Both the position numbers and the translations under genes were made by a program. The notes below the pieces were generated by a model. That model was not told the DNA's origin. It did no database searches and saw only the letters and a list, made by a program, of their open reading frames with translations. This document shows positions 7,301 to 12,199 of a stretch of 13,471 nt of DNA, piece after piece. The first letter of the stretch is position 1; the number at the start of each line of letters is the position of its first letter. This stretch comes from an uncultured archaeon (GTDB lineage Archaea > Micrarchaeota > Micrarchaeia > Micrarchaeales > CABMGC01), in NCBI GenBank assembly GCA_902385515.1, contig CABMGC010000046.1, positions 1 through 13,471 on the forward strand, read 5' to 3'.

Positions 7301-7807
7301 CTTGTACGCGCCTATGTTGAAGAATCTCCTTGCGTAGTCGGCGAACGCGACGGACAGCGCCACCGCAGTCCCTCCGGCGCTCCTTATTGGACCCGCATAG
7401 AAAACGGATATGTAGTCCGAGTTGTCGGAATTCTTGAAGTGGCCTATGCCCTGGACGCCCTCGGTGGGTGCCACGAGTATGCCTTCAGTGTATATTGCGA
7501 GGCCCGTCCTGACCGCGAGCTCTATTCTGCGCAGCGTCTCGAAACTCTCGAACATCGGGTTGGTGCATATCTCCTTCACCATGCAGAAAGCCAGCTCTGC
7601 GCGGGTCCTGCCCTTCTGGTTCTTAATTATCAGGTCTGCTATGCCCGCAACGCCCATGAGTCCCTCCACCTTGCCGGCAAGGTCTGGCGCGGCCCTTATC
7701 TCGACGAAATCGTGCGGATCGAAACCCTTTGCCTTCGCCCGGCTGGCCAGGCCGTACGCGACCTGGAACTGGTCATCGAGCGTCTTGAAGTAAGAGTCTA
7801 TGTCCAA
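4355..7807 (-). CDS. polC: DNA polymerase D large (catalytic) subunit DP2
   Basis: DP2 is the catalytic subunit of archaeal replicative polymerase D, working with DP1 and PCNA. The protein has 1150 residues, a typical length without inteins. The N-terminal YAGPIRSAGGTA motif lies at 137-148; a Cys cluster CGNCCVC at 205-211 with VDGLPTED; zinc-binding pairs at Cys652/655, 664/667, 677/680 and 689/692; the catalytic NCDGDED at 894-900 with Asp896 and Asp898; a C-terminal CxxC-C knuckle at 1063-1082; and QFNLANFL at the extreme C-terminus (1143-1150), a PCNA-interaction box. In the last knuckle the fourth position is Asp1082 rather than the usual Cys. The start is a TTG, chosen because GGTGT lies four bases before it and overlaps the DP1 stop. 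It begins eight bases after DP1, showing translational coupling. Confidence 0.97.
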   Translation of the reverse strand: MDIDSYFKTLDDQFQVAYGLASRAKAKGFDPHDFVEIRAAPDLAGKVEGLMGVAGIADLIIKNQKGRTRAELAFCMVKEICTNPMFESFETLRRIELAVRTGLAIYTEGILVAPTEGVQGIGHFKNSDNSDYISVFYAGPIRSAGGTAVALSVAFADYARRFFNIGAYKVTPDELERYLEEVELYHERVVNLQYKPSADELRTVCGNCCVCVDGLPTEDIEVSVHANLSRRQFDGKDMAITNRVRGGVPLVLSSIVQKAKSVFKEVKKVELDWGWMSGIITVDKSKKVDTAASDKEKTAVFLEELVAGRPILAYPKRVGGFRLRYGRARTTGIAAKGFSPATAILTMEFIAVGTQLKVEFPGKGCVAAPVDTIEGPFIRLKSGEALRVNDAETAMLLKNEVAEILSLGDILITFGDFKKTNTPLQPSSYVEEFWEAQLRAASREDLRPDHKALTFKDAYAMSQRYGVPIHPRFLFEFQAVGKEDLTDLAKAVSKAKITGAGLFGVSAIEIGDTKVKRTLELMNVPHKPVNGGISVVGDNAQSLLASLGFAHGEGALDMSESLLEKYKGDYEGALAMVNAVAPFRIMKRSTYVGARIGRPEKARERLMKPSPHVLFPIGEFGGKERNLSNAYSYDCNKFGRQSIKVDMARYKCDSCGMLLDGPYCYRCNHHASIERFCPKCNKAQHKEKCETCGTETQTFSERNVDFMRLVTNATAKIGVSKMPKHIKGVKSLMNRNRIAEPLEKGILRARHNIFIFKDGTSRFDATDQPLTHFYPSEMGVTVQELRALGYDKAADGSDLAGEDQLVEMRHQDVILNKRGAEYLMNVAKFMDDMLQQLYGLEPYYNVNAPHDMLGKLVLTLAPHTSCAVLNRVVGFTDANVGFAHPFIIAARRRNCDGDEDTTMLLLDALINFSKEYLPTNIGGTMDEPLLLTTRVMPEEVDDEVHAMDLVESYPLEFYEKTLACAPPSEVKIELVENRLNSKAIFDNLRFSHGALQTAIKLAPKKSVYTQLKTMDEKIEAEFRLMDMITSIDKPDAAKRLIMSHFLPDLIGNLHSYSKQRFRCASCNAKYRRVPLVGKCTRDGGKLLLTISKGGIEKYLDTATNLANRYDLDNYTKQRIMLIRDEIDAIFGSLELNVEENKGQFNLANFL

Positions 7808-7815
7808 TAAAACAC

Positions 7816-9315
7816 CTAGCCGTTGAAGTCCACGAAAGCCATGCTCGTGGTCCTTGCCTCGTACACAGACAGGAGGGCCGGCGTGGGAATATGCCCCTGC
7901 TTAACCAGGAATGACGTCCTCGCCTGCCACGTGCCGCTGTTCACAAGCGCCGTTCCGTGGAACTCCTCGTACCCGTTCTTGTGTATGTGACCCATGTGCA
8001 GCACGTCAGGCACCTCGTCTATCACGAGCGCGTCGTTCTTGCAAGGGGTGATGACGTTGTTGCCGTATATCGGCGACAGGTGCCTTCTCTTCGCAATCTC
8101 CTTCATGGCCGAAGTCGCGTTGGAGTAGCTGCAGCCGGCTATGTTCTGTATGACCGAGTCCAGCGACGCCCCGTGGTAAGACAGAACCTTCACGCCGTGC
8201 AGGTTGAGGTAGCAGGGATTTGCGACCACGTGTATGTTCGGCCTCTCGAAGCCGCCCAGAAGCTTCTTGTTTATCTGGGGCTGCGGCTCGGCCCTCTGGA
8301 CTGCGTCGTGGTTCCCTGGCAGAACGAATACCTCCACGTACTCGGGCACCTTCTCCATGTAATCGAAGAACACAGAGTACTGCTCGTATATGTCGGGGAT
8401 GCTCAGCTCCTTGTCCTGGCCTGGGTACACTCCGACACCGTCCACGAGGTCGCCTCCCACGACCACGTACTTTATCTTGTTGGCTAGGTCCTTCCTGTTG
8501 TCCACTCCCCCGTTCAGCCACTCTATGAACTTCGCAAACTGCTTGTCAAGGAATAGCTTGTTGCCTATGTGAACGTCAGACAAAAGGGCTATCGCTACAT
8601 CCTCGTCGGAGCGCCTTCTGACTCGCACCGGCATGCCGGGCCAGGAGATGGTGTTCGCTATGAAGAAAGGGCCAGAGACCTTGCCTTTTATGTATATTAT
8701 GTCGTCCTTCACCACCTTGGATGCGGTATCGAACAGGTCAATCGCCTTCTTCTCCTTTATCTGCGGCTTGTACACGAGCACCTTGGCGGTGCCGGTCTCG
8801 TCCTCAAGCGTCATCATCACGTGGCCGTTCTTTGTCACGGTGCGCTCGTACACCATCCCTATAACTCCGACCTCCCTGCCGCTTATGTATTGCTTTATCG
8901 CGCTTATGCTGACGGTGCCTCCCGCCCCGCCGTAGCTCTTCATTATGTCGCGGAGCTTTGAGAACCTGTCCTTGAAATAATCCACGAAGTCGCCGACCGT
9001 GTTGTTGGAACGCTCTATGCGCGTGTTTCGGATTGAGTACTTTGCGCCTATGTCCTTTGCCTGGGGCTTGAAGTCGCTCGACCGTATTACCTCTATCTGC
9101 ACTGGCTCCTTCTTCTCAGCCATGCCTGCAAGGGCGAGGCGGAGCTCCTTCTTGTCCAAAATCTTCATGCCGTCCTTGTTCTCGAAGCGCCCGATTATGT
9201 GGGCTATGAGCGACTCCATGTCGACGGACTTGACGTCGTCCTCGGTTATCTCCGAACTTATCATGGCCTTGCCGCTCAGCCTGTTAGCGAGCTCGATAAG
9301 ATTGCCGTCGGCCAT
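7816..9315 (-). CDS. polB: DNA polymerase D small (proofreading) subunit DP1
   Basis: DP1 carries the Mre11-like 3'-5' exonuclease of polymerase D. In this 499-residue protein an OB-fold region lies at about 145-215 (GVIGMVYERTVTKNG, then DETGTAKVLVYK), followed by a calcineurin-like phosphoesterase domain: DVH (Asp247, His249), GGD (Asp289), GNHD (334-337), SYHG (His381) and GHIH (His443, His445). All metal ligands appear present, so proofreading is probably active. It is shorter than Pyrococcus DP1 (a little over 600 residues) because the N-terminal region is reduced. The ATG at 9315 is chosen; an in-frame GTG three codons upstream is possible but lies inside the probable Shine-Dalgarno. 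The promoter, leader, start codon and second codon are repeated identically 784 bp upstream in front of an unrelated gene. Confidence 0.95.
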   Translation of the reverse strand: MADGNLIELANRLSGKAMISSEITEDDVKSVDMESLIAHIIGRFENKDGMKILDKKELRLALAGMAEKKEPVQIEVIRSSDFKPQAKDIGAKYSIRNTRIERSNNTVGDFVDYFKDRFSKLRDIMKSYGGAGGTVSISAIKQYISGREVGVIGMVYERTVTKNGHVMMTLEDETGTAKVLVYKPQIKEKKAIDLFDTASKVVKDDIIYIKGKVSGPFFIANTISWPGMPVRVRRRSDEDVAIALLSDVHIGNKLFLDKQFAKFIEWLNGGVDNRKDLANKIKYVVVGGDLVDGVGVYPGQDKELSIPDIYEQYSVFFDYMEKVPEYVEVFVLPGNHDAVQRAEPQPQINKKLLGGFERPNIHVVANPCYLNLHGVKVLSYHGASLDSVIQNIAGCSYSNATSAMKEIAKRRHLSPIYGNNVITPCKNDALVIDEVPDVLHMGHIHKNGYEEFHGTALVNSGTWQARTSFLVKQGHIPTPALLSVYEARTTSMAFVDFNG

Positions 9316-9335
9316 AAGAAGCACCCGCGTCCCCC

Positions 9336-9360
9336 GACGCAGTGATTAGATTTCTGCGTC
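9336..9360. promoter_or_regulatory. Dyad over the DP1 transcription start
   Basis: GACGCAG and CTGCGTC are inverted repeats with an 11-base spacer. The expected start, about 26 bases from the TATA box, falls in the spacer, as for an operator. An identical copy lies at 10120-10144 before the DUF4258 gene. Confidence 0.45.
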
Positions 9361-9363
9361 AAC

Positions 9364-9374
9364 CGATATAAAGG
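9364..9374 (-). promoter_or_regulatory. TATA box of the DP1-DP2 operon
   Basis: CCTTTATATCG on the minus strand, about 50 bases before the DP1 ATG, with expected transcription start near 9343. The 52 bases between here and the cassette stop codon show nothing else. Confidence 0.6.
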
Positions 9375-9431
9375 TTTAGCCGCATCCAAGGGCCAGAGCC
9401 TAAAAGTGCATGGGAGGTTGATTGTCTATTG

Positions 9432-9779
9432 CTATGCCGCCATTGCTGCGCGTGGTGCAGGCACCTGAATTATCATGTTCTCCATCTTGTTGTTCACAAG
9501 AATCCTAAAAGAGACCACTATATACACCAAATCCTTGCTCCTGTAGAGCCTAAGCTTCGCATCTTCGATAAGCCCTAGGTATTCCTTGCTTACTTTGTGA
9601 GTAGACAGATTACTTATGATCTTAGACGCATCCATGATCTCTACGCCAGACACGCTGCCATCGCGCATGAAATCAACCACGAACCTATCTACTTCAAGGC
9701 TATCGCTAACTTTTTTCCCGCTATGGATCCACAGGACATCATTGTCCTCGTCGTAGTCTACTTTCATTTTTCCAGCCAT
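9432..9779 (-). CDS. DUF2283-like protein, probable antitoxin of the pair
   Basis: The N-terminal 50 or so residues fit DUF2283: MKVDYDEDNDVLWIHSG at 5-21, a spaced VDRFVVDF, then SGVEIMDASK at 44-53. The full product has 115 residues, longer than a bare DUF2283 domain; the C-terminal part has strands (LVYIVVSFRILV) and ends in a hydrophobic Ala-rich tail. By family knowledge DUF2283 proteins often pair with DUF4258 proteins in predicted type II toxin-antitoxin modules. Two starts are possible: ATG at 9779, overlapping the upstream gene by 16 bases with a weak GGTTC before it, or ATG at 9767, which overlaps the upstream stop as ATGA and begins exactly at the family's usual first residues. Visibly more A+T-rich than the polymerase genes, consistent with acquisition. 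Which partner is the toxin has not been shown. Confidence 0.7.
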   Translation of the reverse strand: MAGKMKVDYDEDNDVLWIHSGKKVSDSLEVDRFVVDFMRDGSVSGVEIMDASKIISNLSTHKVSKEYLGLIEDAKLRLYRSKDLVYIVVSFRILVNNKMENMIIQVPAPRAAMAA

Positions 9780-10099
9780 GCAAGGAACCTCTTTCTCCTC
9801 TTGACATTCTGAACATGCACAGTCACCATATTTAACACTTTTCCGTTTATCGATACCACTACCTTGAGGTCATAATTACTCATCACTTTGAAAAGGAGAC
9901 CGTATTTATGCCCTTCTTCGCCATACCCTTGGTATTTTACTGCGATGAGGTCTTTTGGATCCTTGAGTTTGTCGATGACCGCTGCCTTCTTTATGCCTCT
10001 CAATTCTGCTTTTACTTCAAAGTGCTTGGAAGCAATAATTTCGCCTATGCTTTTGAGGATGCCTTTGAACAGCTCAACGTCTTCTTTTCCAGTGGCCAT
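9764..10099 (-). CDS. DUF4258-like protein, probable toxin of the pair
   Basis: This 111-residue protein resembles DUF4258: a helix then SKHFEVKAELRGI at 24-36, a variable loop with YGEEGHKYGLLF near 59-70, and the closing strand pair LKVVVSINGKVLNMVTVH at 78-95, followed by a basic tail (KRRKRF). By family knowledge DUF4258 is a small BECR/RelE-like fold predicted as an RNase toxin; catalytic residues cannot be confirmed by eye. The gene uses an exact copy of the DP1 promoter and even the DP1 start codon: the 70-bp repeat ends after ATG GCC. The GTG three codons earlier is inside the repeat's Shine-Dalgarno. It is coupled to the DUF2283 gene. Toxin-first order is less usual but known. Function is inferred from family pairing. 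Confidence 0.62.
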   Translation of the reverse strand: MATGKEDVELFKGILKSIGEIIASKHFEVKAELRGIKKAAVIDKLKDPKDLIAVKYQGYGEEGHKYGLLFKVMSNYDLKVVVSINGKVLNMVTVHVQNVKRRKRFLAWLEK

Positions 10100-10163
10100 A
10101 AGAAGCACCCGCGTCCCCCGACGCAGTGATTAGATTTCTGCGTCAACCGATATAAAGGTTTAG
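10094..10163 (-). repeat. 70-bp direct repeat, cassette-proximal copy (promoter, leader, ATG GCC)
   Basis: Identical to 9310-9379. It carries the TATA box (about 10148-10158), the 7-bp dyad (10120-10144) and the start codon of the DUF4258 gene. The 32 bases between it and the stop codon of the upstream 255-residue gene contain nothing recognisable. Confidence 0.97.
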
Positions 10164-10195
10164 TGTTTCTGGCGTATGCTGCGAGAAAAAGGCAC

Positions 10196-10963
10196 TCATT
10201 GAGAAACCTGCGCGCACCGCTGCGCTTTCTCAACGGGGTTTATTTCCATGAACCACAGGCGGCCGCCGTCCAAAGAGTATTTGAAAGGCTCCTTGCTTTG
10301 ATTGATTATCTGCTCCAGCAGGGGAAGGTCGGGGTGCCACTTTTTGTATTCTTCTTTCACCAGGCCATATTTCCGCATGGCCGCGTGAAATTTATCTCGT
10401 TCTGTGGCGAGGGTGGGTAAAGTTACTCCCCAATCGGCAGCATCTCCTTTCAGTTCCCTTTCCGCTGCAGCAACCCGGCTGCCGCTAGTGGCCTCTATTA
10501 TTGTCACCAACTCCCTGGGCATCTCTTTCGAATCTATGCGATACCATTTGGTGGGATCATAAGTCTTCACTGTTTGCACGGCGTCTATCGTGATGAACCA
10601 CAGACGCTCGGAATACTTGAAGTGGTACTGGAAGGGTTCTGGGCTCTGCTTCAATATTTGTTCTATCGGCGGAAGGTTGCTGTGGCTTTTTTCAAATTTT
10701 TTCCGCACGAGACCGTTTTCTAGCATCACCGCATGGATCTTTTCCCGTTCTTTGTCGTCCACTAGGTAGTTGAATGCGATGTCGACTTTCCTTCCCTTTG
10801 CGTCCTCAAGGGCAGCCACCACATTGGGAGACATTTCTTCGGCGTTTATGGGATAGTATGAGGCAGGATCGTACTCTTTGGCGGTGGATCTGAGTTCCTT
10901 GGCGAGAACCTCAATTGTCTGTTTACCGTTAAGTCTGCTTAGAAATGATTTTATCGCGTCCAT
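10196..10963 (-). CDS. Protein of two internal repeats, function unknown
   Basis: A 255-residue cytoplasmic-looking protein built from two diverged copies of a roughly 100-residue unit: residues 31-129 and 135-244. Each unit opens with YDP-x(2-3)-WY/YY and an EM-P motif, continues with an A/G-R-K/V segment, then a conserved D/R-K-I/F-HA-M-x3-GLV-K block, NLPPIEQILKQSPEPFQY matched by DLPLLEQIINQSKEPFKY, and closes with RLWF-x2-I-x-V. The second unit is about ten residues longer. An N-terminal extension of about 30 residues precedes them. No known family, catalytic motif, signal peptide or membrane span is recognised. ATG at 10963 has GGTGC five bases upstream and a T-rich TATA-like element near 10990. 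It sits next to the DUF4258/DUF2283 cassette and may belong to the same acquired segment; this is inference. Confidence 0.72.
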   Translation of the reverse strand: MDAIKSFLSRLNGKQTIEVLAKELRSTAKEYDPASYYPINAEEMSPNVVAALEDAKGRKVDIAFNYLVDDKEREKIHAVMLENGLVRKKFEKSHSNLPPIEQILKQSPEPFQYHFKYSERLWFITIDAVQTVKTYDPTKWYRIDSKEMPRELVTIIEATSGSRVAAAERELKGDAADWGVTLPTLATERDKFHAAMRKYGLVKEEYKKWHPDLPLLEQIINQSKEPFKYSLDGGRLWFMEINPVEKAQRCAQVSQ

Positions 10964-10987
10964 GCACGCACCATAAACAGAATGCAG

Positions 10988-11000
10988 TAAAAAATTAAAA
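10988..11000 (-). promoter_or_regulatory. Possible TATA box for the 255-residue gene
   Basis: TTTTAATTTTTTA on the minus strand lies about 30 bases before the ATG at 10963. It is A+T-rich but not a strong consensus match. Confidence 0.35.
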
Positions 11001-11053
11001 GCGGCAAGCCTATCCGCATTTATTCTTAAGGCTGACCGCCTTGTGGAGCGGCT

Positions 11054-11320
11054 CTACTGGTCCTTCACTGATTCCAGAAGGCTCAGGATGTTCCAGATGA
11101 CCGTCCTCGCGTAAGGAGGGAGGTTTATGTCATTGCTGACCTCGTCTATCTTGTACGTGGCCGTGGACGACCTGACCGAGTATTCGCCCTCTGTGAGCAG
11201 CGCCTTCTTGGCGGCCTCGATCGCCACCTTGACGTTCCTCGGCACACTGTTGTCGTTCAGCAATAAGTCTATCTGCTGCTTGATCTGCGCGATTGTTTCA
11301 TCGTTTTTCTTTTCATCCAT
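11054..11320 (-). CDS. UPF0147 family protein
   Basis: An 88-residue protein matching the archaeal UPF0147 family: LLNDNSVPRNVKVAIEAAKKAL in the first half, a short acidic link, then KIDEVSNDINLPPYARTVIWNILSLLE. Family proteins are all-helical, of unknown function and widespread in archaea. The ATG at 11320 is chosen over the adjoining TTG at 11323 because GGTGG lies four bases before it. That site is in the 14 bases between the tRNA 3' end and this start, so the messenger is probably released by tRNA 3' processing from a shared transcript. No membrane span or signal peptide. Confidence 0.85.
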   Translation of the reverse strand: MDEKKNDETIAQIKQQIDLLLNDNSVPRNVKVAIEAAKKALLTEGEYSVRSSTATYKIDEVSNDINLPPYARTVIWNILSLLESVKDQ

Positions 11321-11348
11321 CAAACCACCTGAGACGGGTCCGGCGGGA

Positions 11349-11384
11349 TTCTCATCGATAAACTCCTTTTCGGGGCCTTATCAT
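11349..11384 (-). other. Non-canonical tRNA intron in the T loop (59/60)
   Basis: Removing these 36 bases restores a perfect T arm (GCGGG-TTCAAAT-CCCGC) and acceptor stem. The flanks AAA and AAT serve as the 3-base bulges around a 4-bp helix (one G-U). One extra A interrupts the inner stem, making the motif relaxed. Runs of A leave the cut site uncertain by a base or two. Confidence 0.8.
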
Positions 11385-11406
11385 TTTGAACCCGCGACCT
11401 TTAGCT

Positions 11407-11418
11407 TTCTTCAAGCAT
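11407..11418 (-). other. Canonical 12-base tRNA intron (37/38)
   Basis: ATGCTTGAAGAA interrupts the anticodon loop after A37. The bulge-helix-bulge is complete, with the inner helix reduced to a 5-base loop. Confidence 0.85.
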
Positions 11419-11463
11419 TAGAAGGCTACCGCTCTATCCAAGCTGAGCTACGGACCCTGTATA

Positions 11464-12150
11464 TCATATGTAAAATAGCCTTCTTATGTTTTCTGTTGTT
11501 GCTTCGGCGACTTCCTGCAAAGATACGTCCTTTATTTCAGCGATCCTCTTGCAGACGCTTATCGCGTCAGCGGGGGTCTTGCCGACGACCGGCGAGTCTG
11601 TTTCCGCAACGATATTACTTAGGCTTATGTTCTTTATAATCCTTTTCCTCCTTGACGTCTCGGCAGGGGGTATGGATATCAGGTAGCCTTTCGCTGCCAG
11701 GCGTTTTGCCTGCTCCTCGTCGCCGTCAAAGAAGTGGAACAGGGCGTACTTCGAGTCTTTCTCGTCCAGTATCCGCTCGACCTCGTCAAGCGTGCCGCGC
11801 GCGTGTATTACGACCGGCAGGCCAAGGTCGTTCGCCACGTCAAGCTGCGCCTTGAAGACTTCCCTTTGGACCTCCATGCTTATTGTGTGCGCGACCTTGG
11901 CGTCAAGTCCGATCTCGCCCAGGCCTACGACCTTGCTGCTGCCCTTCACAAGGCCCTTGATGTCTTTTACGCGCTCCTGCTCCGATTGGGAAAAATCAGG
12001 GCTTATGCCCACCACCGCGAACACTCCCTGCGCGACCTCCGCCACCTCGATGCTTTCGGCGTTGTCCTTAGCGCTGCACCCGGCGGTTATCATCAGCCCC
12101 ATGCCTGCCGCGCGCGCCGCCTCCGCCGCGGCGAGCGGGTTGTCGAACAT
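11464..12150 (-). CDS. TatD-type metal-dependent hydrolase, start codon apparently lost
   Basis: TatD-family proteins are TIM-barrel, two-metal hydrolases (DNases or exonucleases). From the first ATG the product has 228 residues and keeps the later ligands: Glu79 in GLGEIGLD, His116 in VVIHAR, His139 in LFHFFDG and Asp185 in AETDSP. The family's N-terminal metal motif is present in the DNA just upstream in the same frame: 12151-12177 reads FSDAHCHLN, including HxH. However the codon before it is TAG (12178-12180) and no ATG, GTG or TTG lies between. So either a start has mutated (TTG to TAG is one base), a rare start is used, the protein lacks the HxH, or there is a sequence error. TAG is a normal stop elsewhere in the window. 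The preceding HNH-like gene stops 20 bases earlier; the tRNA follows after six. Confidence 0.8.
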   Translation of the reverse strand: MFDNPLAAAEAARAAGMGLMITAGCSAKDNAESIEVAEVAQGVFAVVGISPDFSQSEQERVKDIKGLVKGSSKVVGLGEIGLDAKVAHTISMEVQREVFKAQLDVANDLGLPVVIHARGTLDEVERILDEKDSKYALFHFFDGDEEQAKRLAAKGYLISIPPAETSRRKRIIKNISLSNIVAETDSPVVGKTPADAISVCKRIAEIKDVSLQEVAEATTENIRRLFYI

Positions 12151-12199
12151 GTTGAGGTGGCAGTGCGCGTCGGAAAACTAGGGGATGAGCTTCGACGCG

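Larger units (their letters stand above)
9310..9379 (-). repeat. 70-bp direct repeat, DP1-proximal copy (promoter, leader, ATG GCC)
   Basis: These 70 bases are identical to 10094-10163. Read on the minus strand they hold the TATA box, a 7-bp dyad, a GC-rich leader with GGGTG, the ATG of DP1 and its second codon, after which the sequences diverge. The exact match argues for a recent event or ongoing gene conversion. Confidence 0.97.
11335..11457 (-). tRNA. tRNA-Arg (anticodon UCU) with two introns
   Basis: The mature form is 75 bases with all arms. Acceptor GGGTCCG (11457-11451) pairs fully with CGGACCC (11342-11336), discriminator G at 11335, no encoded CCA. The D arm is GCTC/GAGC; the anticodon loop CTTCTAA reads UCU; the variable loop is AGGTC; the T stem GCGGG/CCCGC closes loop TTCAAAT. 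A 12-base intron sits after position 37 (11407-11418): TAGC-CTTC-TAA...GAAG-AAA-GCTA gives a regular bulge-helix-bulge. A second, 36-base intron (11349-11384) splits the T loop after position 59, with TTCA/TGAG as the central helix and a 6-bp inner stem TGATAA/TTATCG. One G-A mismatch occurs at 27-43. It lies six bases after the TatD stop and 14 before the UPF0147 start. Confidence 0.9.

Noticed and set aside
4355..7807. Intein in DP2
   Set aside because: DP2 often carries inteins, but the length and continuous family motifs leave no room for one.
9310..10163. Insertion sequence or transposon ends flanking the cassette
   Set aside because: The repeats are direct, not inverted, contain a host promoter and start codon, and no transposase or integrase is encoded between them.
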